DNA of 64,000 nt, taken from Plenodomus lindquistii (lineage: Eukaryota > Ascomycota > Dothideomycetes > Pleosporales > Leptosphaeriaceae). This document shows positions 23,300-34,730 of this stretch, piece by piece. The notes below the pieces were generated by a model, which saw only the letters and a list, made by a program, of their open reading frames with translations, was not told the DNA's origin and did not search any database. Made by a program: the position numbers and the translations under genes. Positions within the stretch are counted from its first letter, which is position 1. Each line of letters opens with the position of its first letter. Location: the NCBI GenBank assembly GCA_025504975.1, contig JANUWI010000017.1, positions 620,001-684,000 on the forward strand, given 5' to 3'.

Positions 23300-24065
23300 A
23301 AGGATAATGGGATGGACGAGATGAAAAATGTGTAATTGAGATGATGAAGCTTCAATATAATGTTTATGATTCATACGGTGTCTTTGTGTCACTTGAAGTG
23401 GGCTAACGTATGTAGGATGACCATCATCTTTCATTTGCGGCGGTGCTCCAGCGAGCACGTATCGCAAGCTTGATTGCCTCGGTCTACATGTTGAGCGCAT
23501 CAGTTGGTATGTGCACAACGAGGAAATAACAACACTGGATACGTCTTGTAGCTCGGACGCTTAGCAGATTGAACGTTTTCGGATGGCGTTGCCTCTAAAG
23601 TTTCGATAGAATCCACTCTCCATTCGGCAATACCTTGAGATGTACTGAGCGCCAGCGCAATTCTCGGCCTCATCAATTGTAGTGTGCATGAGCCAGGAGT
23701 CAATTCAGAGCTCATCTGGGCCATCTATCGTCACAACGTTATTGTTACAACGTCATTAGCTCGCGCATGTGATGGAGTCTTGCACAATGCTGTTGTACCA
23801 ATGCCATTGTCCTTGGCTTCTTCATCGAGGTATTCGGTGGCGTATACTTGGACAAAGCCGGCTTTTGTCAAATGACCGCTCCACACAAAGCAATTGGGGC
23901 CTTTGATAATTAGGATCCTATCTCATATGTACGGCGTCGAGCTCGAGACAACCATACAGAACTCAACTTCAACTTTCCCGATTTCAACCAAGCCTCGCTC
24001 TGCTACTGGCGACGCACGATCATTTCATTCACCAGGTGTTGAGCACACCACAAATACCGCATACA
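23300..24065. other. Intergenic
   Basis: About 770 bases. Only short open frames without signatures. The 50 bases before 24066 fit a leader for the downstream gene (CACCACAAATACCGCATACA just before the ATG). Confidence 0.5.
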
Positions 24066-26690
24066 ATGTCGTCTACCAACAGCCATCTTAGCAAGCGCAA
24101 GCGCAGTACCAGCGACGACCCCGAGAGCGACTCTGCTGCCGTGCGCTTCAAGACCAACAATGAGGAACCCGTCTTACGAGCACCACGGCGACGATCGCTA
24201 CGCCTGATGAAGCAAGTACTTCATAAGAGCGATCCAATGAATAAGAATTCTCTCTATGTTCCGGGAGTTGTCCCTGCTACGAAAAAGCGTAATGTTTTCG
24301 ACGACGCAAATACATCGAAGATGGTAGAACAAACGCCTTCGGAGAAGCGTAAGGCGAAGGTGTCTAGGACAAAGCCAACTTCACTAGTCTCGCCGGTCGA
24401 GCGAATTTTGACCCCTAAGGAGTTAGTTGATGCAACAAAGAAGACACAAGCAGATTCCATCTTCGGTGGATCTGACGAAGACGAGTCCGATGATGGTGAG
24501 TCCGACGACGATGAATCTGAAGGTGGTCCCACAACAACAGAGCCTCTCCGTCGATCATCACGTCAAGTATCTAGGCCTGGGCCTTCTGCAGGATTGTCAG
24601 TTCCCAAGGCCCTTGGTGAACGCCGCCGAAGCTTCCAATTACATCCTTACGGAGGTGGGCTGCTGAAGCAGTACACAACTCTTGACGAGGGCATCCCAAC
24701 ACCATCGCCATCTCCATCACCAAAGTTCGCCTCCGAAGGCGAGTTCCCAAGCCCCACTTCGCCGGCTACCCAAATCTCCGACAAGCTTGCAAGCGCCGAC
24801 CATAGGTACGAAGCACTAGAGGAAGTGATTTCTGGACTTGCACAAGCCCACAAGAAAGGCTATCCAAACACACGCCGTCAATCCCGTCTTCAAGAGGAAG
24901 TACTATCGCAGCTTGCAACGATCATCGAAGAAGAAGAAGAATCTGATTCCTGCAATTCACGTGACACCACATCTTACGATGGTGATGTCTCATCGCTCGA
25001 ACGACGCAGAAGCAGCGGCTTCGGCAATAATGAGTGCGAAGACGATTTTTCAGGCAACAACAACCGTAGGAGAATATCATCGGGAAGTTTGAAATTGACA
25101 GAAGCGCTTACTGAGCTTGCGAAATCTTCTACTACCACCAACCTGGCGCTTCAAGCGTTTCTCACGCAGATGCAAACGCAACTACCCGTCGCTCCTGCTC
25201 CCGCTCAAGGCATTGTGTTTAACGAAGTGGCATTCCAGCAAGCAATCGATAAACTCGTTGAAAAGGCTGTCCAAGGCCATCAGAAGGAGGCCTTCGTCTG
25301 GGTACCGGAGCCACTATCAAAACAGCGACTCCATATCTCTTCTCCGCCGTTGGGAGACTACTTCTCTCGCAACAGTAGCCTGCGCAGATACGGCACTGTC
25401 ATTCCCGTCGATAAATCTCTTCATATCCTTTTCTCGTGCGAAGTCAAGTACCGCTTCGCGCTCGAAACTTGTCGCTTTCAACTTGGCCTAATTGCTTACA
25501 ATCTAGGTGGTCGACGCGCCAATTCCTCGCCTTCTTTCTACGCATCCATGAAGAATAGCATTGTGGGTGTATCGCGCGACCACTACCCGCAACAGCACAC
25601 TGAGCCTTTCCATCACCCGACGGGTATACTAATGACATGGGACCAATGTTGTCACAGAGTACCAAGGCCTGTAGGACCGATCGCAGAAAAGCCTGTCAAT
25701 ATGTTCAACAACAACAACGAAGAGTTCCTCAAAGCACTCGCGGCGGGCCAACGAAAAAGTTCGGGCGCGATGGAAGAGGTTGAACCGACGGGCCCAGTCG
25801 CTCCAGTAAAACCTTTGAATCCCGGGCCCTTTGCGAACGCAGCACCCCAGTTAGGAAAGACGCTCCCGTGTAGAAATCGCATACAAGGACTGGACTGTCC
25901 CCTTGGCGAAAAATGCCCATTTAGCCACGCACCCGAGATCATTCTGCGGGCGCAAAACATGCCGCGCGATCGGCTGAATCAGCAGTGGGATTCCCTTTGG
26001 AATGGTGTACGCGAGGCAATGGCATGGACATGGCAGGACTTACAAGTAAACGACCACTACCAACAGCTGCTCAAGTTCTTACGCGAACGCGCGAGCGAGA
26101 TCGAGTCGCATCTGAACGACTGCACCCAAGACAACGTCGTACAGTCTAAGTTCACCGATGCAAATACCCTGGAGATCGATAGTAATCTCAAATCATGGTG
26201 GGCTGATTTCGGCAAGGGCCCAATTCCCGCTGATCTTGCGGAGGCACTTGGTATGCTGAAGAAGACTATGGTACAAGCGTCTAAGATGATCGACGGGAAG
26301 TGGAACTTCAACTTGAATAATACCAACTTTACTGGTGCGGTGAATCGCCATGGCAATCTAAGGGGCCAGGACCACAACAATCAGGGCCAGAGAAATCAGG
26401 GCCAGAATGGAGGCTGGAACAACAATGGAAATAATAATAACGTAAGTAACCAAAACGGAGGAGGTCAGAATCAGCGTCAGAACAAGAATAATAGAGGGAA
26501 CAATGGAGGGCAAAACAACAATGGTGGCAGAGGCAATGGAGGCAACAACAACCAAAATAACGGCAACTTCAGCAACAATAATGTCTTCCAAAACGGCAAA
26601 AACAATAATCACAACAATAACCAGAATAAAAGCAATGGTAACCGCAATAACAACAACAACAATAATAATAATAATAATGGTAACCGCAAT

Positions 26691-26755
<65 letters not shown>

Positions 26756-26801
26756 CAATGGCAGACACAATGGCAGAGGAAGAGGCGGAAACCAAAACTA
26801 G
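24066..26801 (+). CDS. CCCH zinc-finger protein with Asn-rich prion-like tail
   Basis: A single open frame encodes 911 residues from MSSTNSHLSKRKR. Residues 1-400 are disordered, with basic clusters (RAPRRRSLRL), a Ser/Asp/Glu tract and a Ser-Pro run. One CCCH finger lies at about 602-621 (C-x8-C-x5-C-x3-H, core CPLGEKCPFSH). A helical segment follows (about 650-740) containing LKSWWADFGKGPIPADLAEAL. From about 770 to 895 the protein is dominated by Asn and Gly, with runs of consecutive Asn and an RGRGG end. A single CCCH finger with a low-complexity Asn tail suggests an RNA-binding granule-type protein (inference). A second ATG at 25701 (MFNNNNEEF) begins the zinc-finger half. The part between residues 440 and 540 reads less like protein, so two genes or a hidden intron remain possible. 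A GTAAGT at 26442 lies in phase 0 inside the Asn tract. Confidence 0.68.
26640..26752. repeat. AAC/AAT trinucleotide microsatellite
   Basis: A run of AAC and AAT triplets encodes the poly-Asn part of the CCCH protein. It has two blocks: a mixed AAC/AAT block at about 26646-26680 and a nearly pure AAC block at about 26690-26750. Length polymorphism among strains is likely for such a run. Confidence 0.9.
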
Positions 26802-27105
26802 ATTCTGATCCCTTCTTCGCACCGGCAACAGTCTCAGTTTAGCTCAGCCCCGGCTAACGAGACTCCAGGTCTTTCCCTTTGTCAAAAATCCACTGCCTGG
26901 ACTGTGGCCGACGACCCATCTGCCGACGCATCATCAATCAGACCCAGCGCCTCCGTTCGCGAATGCGGGGTGGAGACCGGATGTAAACACGGGATGGCAA
27001 CCGGAGGTGCAGGCACCGACTACGTGGTGGAAACCTGAAGTGAAGGATCCAAACCCGGCTTGGATACCGGAGCAGAGTGGTGCAAAAGGAGATTGGATAA
27101 CAGAA
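26802..27105. other. Gap between stop of CCCH gene and first ATG of next frame
   Basis: The downstream gene's frame is open from 26809 onward without an ATG and reads as protein-like (PLPGLWPTTHLP, then GWRPDVNTGWQPEVQ). This stretch is therefore probably coding and reached by splicing from upstream, rather than intergenic. A possible acceptor is CTCCAG ending at 26868. Confidence 0.45.
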
Positions 27106-28371
27106 ATGATGGATTCAGGGCCAACGGGAATGATGCTTAGAGATACAGGATGGGATCCAGTAATGCAAACTGCAGATACAGGAGAGGAACCAGTAATGAG
27201 TGGTGGACTACCAACGGGGATGAACACCGAAGATGCAGGAAGTACACCAGAGGTCCAAAATCCACCGGCGCAACCGCCAAAATCTAGACCTGGGTCGTAC
27301 AGACCAGGACAAAAGCATACACCAAAGCCAATAATCAACCTGCGGCCATCGAATGAACAGGACAGTAGGATTAACAAGCGGAGAAAGAAAGTCATATGGA
27401 AGCCGTCAAGGGATCTAACTAACGTCAGGGAGATACCTGAGAGGGCGAACAAGGCTACGCACCCTTCCCACCGATATCCTACCAGAAGGTCTACCCGTCA
27501 GAACACTGCTCTCACGGAAGCTACCGAACCAGATAGGAGTCGGCGAACGCCCGCAACGTATCACCACACGATGGGCGAAATTAACGATCCTGCGACACGT
27601 GTTAAGCCGGATAAGACACGCCGACCACCCACAACCTATGGCCAAACGGAAAATGAGATAAATGATGCTGCCACATGTCTCACGCCGGATGAAACACGCC
27701 GGACACCTCAACCTTATGGCCAAACAGAAAGTGAGATGAATGATCCTGCCACACGTGTTTTACCAGATGAGACACGCCGGACACCCCAACCTTATGGCTA
27801 TGCTGGAGGTGATATACCACATCCTGACCCACCTGTGCAAGCGGAGACAAGTAGCCAGCCACCCACGTCTGATCAAAACGCTGAAATGGAGGTACCGTTC
27901 CCTCACTGGAGAGTCTCGACCGAGGTATCAGAAAGTCGCCTAGCAGACATGCGTAGCCGGCCCAAATTTCGCAACCAACTACGTTTGCAGTGGCTGGTCA
28001 GACACACAAATGGGTCCCTGGACGAGATCGAAAGCCTCTCAGAAGCAGATCGTCCCACTCTTCAGAGGATCACGAGGTACTACGAATCGATTTTGAAGTC
28101 GCAGGCCCGTGGTGGGAAGCAAACTTCTGACCCGAATACCAATGTAAACAATGCTTCTCAAGAGGGTAGCGAGAAGGATAGACATCGAGCACCCCACTCA
28201 GAGCCCAGTCAGAGTCCACGGTTTGACAGCTTGAGTCCGGAAAAGAACGCCAGATCATCTCCCCCCAAAATGAGGTCGCAGACTCAGGCGGATCAGAGAA
28301 AGTATCCACCAAACCCTAGTGTAAGGGATGCTACGATTGAAGGGGAGGAAAAAGGGAATGAAGAACTTTAA
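27106..28371 (+). CDS. Repeat-rich protein of unknown function
   Basis: The frame from the first ATG (27106) to the stop encodes 421 residues, and it is open upstream to 26809. The upstream part has Trp-Pro motifs (GWRPDV, GWQPEV, WWKPEV, AWIPE) at irregular spacing. Residues about 145-235 form a tandem of a 26-residue unit (consensus TRRTPQPYGQTESEMNDPAT then RVLPDE), about three and a half copies. A more conserved-looking domain follows: FPHWRVSTEVSESRLADMRS, then RLQWLVRHTNGSLDEIESLS and LQRITRYYESILKSQ. The C-terminus is disordered. No family is recognised. The missing 5' start and the in-phase donor/acceptor pair at 26442 and 26868 make it possible that this is the 3' part of the CCCH gene. 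Confidence 0.5.
   Translation: MMDSGPTGMMLRDTGWDPVMQTADTGEEPVMSGGLPTGMNTEDAGSTPEVQNPPAQPPKSRPGSYRPGQKHTPKPIINLRPSNEQDSRINKRRKKVIWKPSRDLTNVREIPERANKATHPSHRYPTRRSTRQNTALTEATEPDRSRRTPATYHHTMGEINDPATRVKPDKTRRPPTTYGQTENEINDAATCLTPDETRRTPQPYGQTESEMNDPATRVLPDETRRTPQPYGYAGGDIPHPDPPVQAETSSQPPTSDQNAEMEVPFPHWRVSTEVSESRLADMRSRPKFRNQLRLQWLVRHTNGSLDEIESLSEADRPTLQRITRYYESILKSQARGGKQTSDPNTNVNNASQEGSEKDRHRAPHSEPSQSPRFDSLSPEKNARSSPPKMRSQTQADQRKYPPNPSVRDATIEGEEKGNEEL
27538..27805 (+). repeat. 78-base in-frame tandem repeat
   Basis: About three and a half copies of a 78-base (26-codon) unit. The two central copies are the most alike, both encoding DETRRTPQPYG; the first and last copies are diverged. The repeat keeps frame, so it changes protein length only. 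Confidence 0.8.
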
Positions 28372-31118
28372 TTGTAGCATTCGCGATTGCGGAGTTGGGA
28401 ATAGTATGTGCGACTTGATTATTAGTAATCGGCGTTTGTAGATGTATTTGAGTCTTTTCCCTCCCTCTTATCGTCGTGATACGCGCCCTTTGTGACCAAT
28501 GGCACATTTTTTTCTACTAAGTGTGAGCAGTGTGGAACGACCATTGAAGATATGGTACCTATCGACCACCAATACGACTTCGCAATTGGACTTGCAATTC
28601 CTTGCTTCGCACAACACCTCCCTGCTCATCCGTACATGATTGGTGTATTGTAGTGCTCATAAGCATACAACACACCTTGTCATCAATGCCTTTGCTCCAG
28701 CATCAGAGTCCTCGCAACCATCTTACCTAAACAGGCGCGTTGCGATTAGTACATGTTATTGTAGTAGCTACGTTCGGTCACATTTTCGATACCTAGCATG
28801 AAGTATGTGGATCTGGGCGGTGTGAAGAACGTTGTTGAGAAAGGTCGAATGAGCTTATAGTGATGCGTAAGAGAAGAATGCGGATAAGCCGAAACCGAGA
28901 AGGAGCTAGAAAGACACGGGGCTAGAAGATGTAAGCTCGATGCTTCAAAGCTAACGTTACGATATGTGTAGAGATGTGAGCTCAAGGCCGAAGAGTAAAC
29001 TCGTCGCAAGGAGATGACAGGATGGTGTGGTGAGTCATCGCTAGGAAAGACGATGTAAAAGATCATGAGCTGCCATAGGTACAGTACGAGACAGAGAAAA
29101 GCGCCACAAAAGTGCCTTGTCTCGTGTGTCAGTTTGAGAGGCGCTAGGAAACGAATTGTGGTTCTGGTCGATCGTCTTCGAATAACTGCTAGCGTGCGAC
29201 GAAGATTATGAGCGGTGCGAATGCATCAAAACTGTCGGTACGTTAATCCAAGGAATTTAATCGGAAGACTTTGATGTAGTATATTGATGTCCACACGTGA
29301 ATACAGAAGGGAGGGCATATACAGGGGACTTATTACTCATCTCTGTTGGGAGAGGGTGAGGAAGAAAGTCTCATCGTGACGGTGGTAAGTAAGATGACTA
29401 ACTTAGGAACTTCTACCCCCACCACTCTGGGCGACTCAGCCCCCAATGTCTCACCGCCGACTCTTCGAACCTTGACGCCACCAACGCCAATCCCTGCAAA
29501 ACAGCCTTGCAGATCAACGCGATCGCCAGATGCGGAAGTCCATTGGCAATCGGATGGCCGCAGCTTGTACGCTGCGCGGTATCCGATCCACATACCTTAA
29601 GTGTAAATCCTACTTCATGCGTCGTAACAAAGAGGAACGGAGAGAGGCCTAGCGGATCTCTGCGGTGCAAGATCTTGCTTAGCATATGCACAGATGTCAG
29701 CTATGGACTTGCTTCCTAGCAATTGTGTTCGCTCACGCGCTGCGGAGATACGCTGCTCATTTGATGACTGTTCCACTCAACCCTTGTCCAGGCCTCGCAT
29801 ACGACAACGTGTTTTATCCTAAACAGGAAGTTATTTGATCTGCCGACGGCCATTGGTCTAAAGGGCCAGGTTTGCGGTGAGATTCAGCCCTCGCTTCGAG
29901 GCCGTGCAGAGCCGTTAGGTAGGGCTGGGTATCGTTGCTGACCATAGACGATGCCAAAGCCCAATGAAATTGTCGAAGACGATCTCAAGGTCGTGCAGAT
30001 ACGAATCGGAGAGTGAATGAGAGTCGAAGAAGCCGCTACCGCTACTTGGCTCAGGACGCATCCCCCCCTGTTGTACCATGTTGCAGTCTATTTTCCTCAG
30101 GCACAGCCTGACCCTGAATATCACGATAGACGTTTATCCAGTACAGTGGTTAGGCTGAGACAATCCAGAGCCTCGGGTGTCGGGAACGTGGACGCTTGCA
30201 GCGTACCTTCGGGCCGTTCGTTACAAGCTGCAGGAGCCGCAAATCGAAAGACAAGTGTGCTATGTACTTGCGGCGCATCCATCACTTCTTTACGCAACTC
30301 CATGTATATGGAGTCGGTCTTCGATGAATCTCGGGGCAGCGAAGCCAGCTTGTGGCGTTCGAGTTTAGGCACTTCTATCAGGTGTATCTGCAAAACATTG
30401 ATAGGCCAACCTAGAGCCGTCGCTAGGTCTATGGGCCTACTGGGATATGTGACACCATGACCTTAGCAGCAAGAGGCTGTCCGGCTCTGACCGCAACCCC
30501 TATCGCTGTGGCACGCGAGGAGCTGATGCACCCATTCCACTCACCCCCAAATCACGACCTTTCAAAGGCGTCGAACTGGCAGCACACGGCAAGAAGTCGG
30601 TCAGGCGTTCTGCAGTAGTGTACCTCACGGGGCTAGGCCGGTGCGCCAAGCGAGCATGCGTCGTTTCCCGTTCCGCCTCGAACGAACGAACAGCTTGGAT
30701 TTCACCACCGCGTCACTACACTCTCACTCGATTCGTTCATGGAATGCATGTGCAGCTAGAGATGCAAGCCAATGCAGCTGCACCTTGTCATGGTCCTTGC
30801 GACTGTCCGCCCTTCTGCGAACTCCTTTTGTCGCGTTCGGAACCATGGCGCTCGCTGATTCGACACGGGACGAGAGCGGGGGCTTCGAGCGTCCAGCGGC
30901 TGCGGCGAGCAGTGCCCTTCAGGTCTGACTGGCCCACTCTTTTTCTTACTCACTCCCAAAATACCCTTCACCTGAAATTCGCCTGTCGTGCTTCTCTGGG
31001 GCTGAAAGTCTTATCACTCTCCTCGATATATAAATCGGCCTGAAGTCACAATGTCTCCTACACACCCTAAGCAGCCGAGCCAGCTCTTGAGCGCTCAGGA
31101 ACCTTTCTGGGCTTAATC
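28372..31118. other. Long intergenic stretch
   Basis: About 2.7 kb with only short, overlapping open frames on both strands and no recognisable domain, tRNA or repeat array. The right end carries a TATA-like box (31027-31034) and the calpain gene leader. Confidence 0.5.
31027..31034 (+). promoter_or_regulatory. TATA box of the calpain-like gene
   Basis: TATATAAA (in CGATATATAAATCGG) lies 85 bases before the ATG at 31119 and matches the eukaryotic TATA consensus exactly. The transcription start would fall near 31060. Confidence 0.5.
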
Positions 31119-34100
31119 ATGGCTTCAAATTGTACTCCAAACGACTTCATCAACATTACCACACCTCAATCGCGCGCGCCCAGCATGGTTCACGATGTGC
31201 CTGCACCGCAATCGCGCCCGCGATTGCCAGTACGGAAACGCGCACCACAGAGGAATATCGACGAGTTCTGGAATAAGTTCACGACCAGGTATCCAGGCAA
31301 GATCTTTACCATCTTACCTGACAACCTGTATGCAAAGCGTGCTGCAGCACATGCGCCCAAGGGTTCCATACCTGGAGTCAATGCGCTTGCTTCATATGAA
31401 GAGGCCAAAGAAGCATGCACCAGAAAAGTGGCCAAAATCGTCCAAGAATGTCGACGCCTGAACCAGAAATATCGCGACCCTCATTTCGATATCGAAGCAG
31501 ACTTCAAGCGTTCGCAAGCGGATGACAATACTCCAGCAGACTGCTTGGTTGGGTTGAACGGGGAGGCAACCGAGTTTAATCCTCTGTCGGTCAAGAGAGT
31601 TGAGGTGAGCCCTCATCATGAGAATACGCCCGTCTCGTGCTAATTTGCGTTCTCGTAGGATATATTTGTCAAGCCACAATTTTACATGGACGGTCCAAGT
31701 CCCAACGACATAAGACAGGGTAGGTATTGGTGTGCAGAGTATGTTTACCAATACTAATGATGTGATAGGAAACGACGGCGACTGCTGGTTCATGTCGGCT
31801 CTCGCGACGATTAGTAACAAGGAGGATCTGATCCAGCGTGTATGTGTAGCACGTGACGAGAAAGTTGGCGTGTATGGGTTCGTTTTCCATCGAGGTTGGT
31901 ACCCTGCGCTCGTCACATCAGGTGTTCATGCTAACGATCTGCAGATGGCGAGTGGATTTCCGAAGTCATTGACGATAAATTGTTTCTCATCAAGGAAGAC
32001 TTCGATGAGGCCAAGCTTGAGCGCTACCACTGGCTGGAACTTCAGAACCGCAAAAGTCCAGAAGAGGAATACCGCACTGTCATGCAGACTGGTTCGCGGG
32101 CATTGTACTTTGCACAGTGCAGCGATCCTAACGAGACATGGCTGCCGTTACTCGAAAAGGCATTCGCAAAAGCTCACGGCGACTACGCAGCTATTGATGG
32201 CGGTTTCGTTGGCGAAGGCATCGAAGATTTGACCGGTGGCGTCACGTCCGAGGTATTCGCCACAGACATTCTCGATAAAGAGAAATTTTGGAAGGAAGAA
32301 CTGATGAATGTCAACAAGACCTTCTTGTTTGGTTGCGGTCAGATGGGAGGCATATATGGCGCCCGTAAGGGCATCCAAGAGAAGCACGCCTACTCTGTCA
32401 TGGAAGCTCGAGACATCGATGGTCAGCGTCTACTCAAGCTGCGCAACCCTTGGGGCCGGACCGAATGGACAGGTCGCTGGAGCGATGGTTCTGAAGAGTG
32501 GACACCCGAATGGATGCAGAAGCTCGATCACAAGTTCGGTGACGACGGTGTCTTTTGGATCTCCTACGAAGACATGCTCCGAACTTACCAGCACTTCGAC
32601 CGTACCCGTCTTTTTGGCCCAGAATGGACTGTATCGCAGCAATGGACCAGCGTCAATGTACCTTGGAGCGTTGACTACCTGGACACCAAATTCAGGATCA
32701 ATTTAGCCAAGGGTGGTCCTGTCGTCATAGTACTGAGCCAGCTTGACGACCGCTATTACCAAGGTCTAGAGGGACAGTATGAGTTCAACTTGCAATTTCG
32801 CCTGCACAAAGATGACGAGGAAGACTACATCGTGCGCAGCAACGGTACTTACTACATGAAGAGGAGTGTTTCCACCGAGCTCGACCTTGAGGCCGGCAAA
32901 TACACTGTACTACTCAAGATCAAAGCTACAAGGGTCCCAGACAATCCAACCCCAGACGAAGTTATTCGCAATACCTGCACCAAGCGTCGAGAAAAGTTGC
33001 TGGCGATCGGACTCTCATATGATCTTGCTCACGCGAAAGGCCAGTTTCGAGAGCTAGAGAAGGACAAAGCGCAGCGCCGAAAAGAACAAAGAATCGAGCG
33101 CAAGAAAGCAGAGCTCAAGCAAGCGCACGAGCGCCACCATCGACTACGCAAGAAGGCTGAGCTTCGCGAGCAAAAGAAGGCTGCCAGGGATACACGCCGA
33201 ATGAACCGGCCCTATGCGATGAGGGAGGTTGAAGAGAGACTTCGCGACTTGAGCGGCCTTGGTATCACTGGCGAAGAGGAGAATCGTACATCCGCTGATG
33301 AGGAGCCAAAGCCGATTCACTCCGCTGTCTCCAGACATCATCGAGCCTCAAGCACAGGGATGATTCGAGAACGCTCTTCAAGCCCAAGTGGTGGATTCTC
33401 CGGCCGTGGAGGGTACAATGCTCCAACCTCTGGAGCTGTACCGAGTCGTCAGGCATTTTCACCTGCGGCTCATAACCAGTCCTTCGGGGGAAGAGGTGGA
33501 TACAATCAGAATATGCCGGGCGAGCTTCGTGGACGCGGAGGCTACAATCAGAATATGCCAGGCGAACTCCAAGGACGCGGAGGCTACAACCAAAATATGC
33601 CTGGTGAGTTGCAAGGGCGGGGTGGTTATAATCAGAACATGCCTGGAGAATTCACAGGTCGTGATGGATACAATGTTCGAGATGGATATAACGGTCGAGA
33701 TGGATATAACGGTCGAGATGGATATAACGGTCGAGATGGATACAATGAGGGCCAAATCACTGATTCGCCAATTCCTACCCCGCTTCCCGAAGAACATCGA
33801 CCAGGTACACCATCTCGACAGACGCACAGCCCACGTCCCGAGAGGCACTCACCCGCTATTTCTCGTCGAGCCACACTCACACCGATACCCGGGATACGAC
33901 CTGGTATCCAAGTGCATAGAGGTCGAGGCAGTAGCATGCACTCCAACCGGGCTCGTCACGCTATGCAATCAGTTGACGACCTATCCGACTATTCTTCCTG
34001 GGACTCAGAGATCGATGGACCTTGCTCTCTTGATTCCGACCTCTCCGACGATGAAGATGGTCCTCACTATGCAGCGGAGCGATATCCCAAGTACGTGTGG

Positions 34101-34484
34101 CACAACGGCGCACGCTACCCCATCTTTGAAGAGGAGGATGAGTTTGAGCGCGACCCCTGGAATGCTGTCTGTGTCGTAGGCCTTCGCGTGTTCAGTCAAG
34201 ACAACACGGATGTCACTATTGAAGTGCAAAACAGCGAGGGTGACCGAAGGAAGAAGAGCGACGGCGATGATATTAGTGTGGCCAGCATGGGCACTGTACG
34301 GCGCAAGGAGAAAGAACTTGATGTCGATGACAGTGCGGCGGATGCGACGAGCCCAATGCGTACCAGGACTACAGCACTTGACGATGAGTTGAGATCTAGG
34401 TCGAAGGAGGAAGAGCTTGTCAGCATGGTTGGAGCGTCACCGGCAGGGATGGAGAGGAGTCGTCAAGGTACACTTTCGGGGTAG
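31119..34484 (+). CDS. Calpain-family cysteine protease with Gly/Tyr/Asn repeats
   Basis: Four exons (31119-31604, 31659-31719, 31769-31894, 31945-34484) join in phase to 1070 residues. The protease core shows the complete calpain (C2) triad: Cys188 in GNDGDCWFMSALA, His372 in KHAYSVMEARDI and Asn392 in LRNPWGRTEWTG. Typical calpain stretches are AIDGGFVGEGIEDLTGGV and FWISYEDML. A C2-like beta-sandwich region follows (about 480-600). A long basic Lys/Arg/Glu helix (about 620-690) comes next, probably coiled coil. After a disordered linker there are four 14-residue GRGGYNQNMPGEL units and about five 6-residue GRDGYN units. The last segment has YPKYVWHNGARYPIFEEEDEF and a beta-rich end. It should be an active intracellular, possibly Ca2+-regulated, protease. 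PalB-like roles are not supported, as the downstream domains differ. Confidence 0.92.
33487..33660 (+). repeat. 42-base in-frame tandem repeat (about 4 copies)
   Basis: Each copy encodes a GRGGYNQNMPGEL-type unit of 14 residues. The copies differ by synonymous and a few coding changes (last residues LR, LQ, LQ, FT). It is part of the calpain-like gene. Confidence 0.9.
33660..33750 (+). repeat. 18-base in-frame tandem repeat (about 5 copies)
   Basis: Nearly identical copies of an 18-base unit encode GRDGYN (first and last copies slightly changed). The high identity between copies points to recent expansion. It directly follows the 42-base repeat and shares its Gly-Tyr-Asn core. Confidence 0.9.
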
Positions 34485-34730
34485 ACCTTTTTCCATGAAA
34501 TTTGACTTTAGCCGACTAAATTGTTTGGAGAATGTCTTACGAAACATGAGCGATTTTGGACCTTTTGGGTAGCGCGGCGTTCAGGATGCGCAGGTCTTCC
34601 AGCTTTGTTAAGTACACGAATTGATTCAATGCCCCACTCCCCACAAGAATATATCATGTAAATGCAATTACCTTGGAACCTCATAAAGTATAACTCGCAA
34701 ACCCGCTCGAGAAGCAATTCTCTTGTATGA

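Noticed and set aside
26358..26828. Minus-strand poly-Val/Ile frame that looks like a membrane protein
   Set aside because: It is the antisense of the AAC/AAT repeat; the Val/Ile runs come from GTT/ATT.
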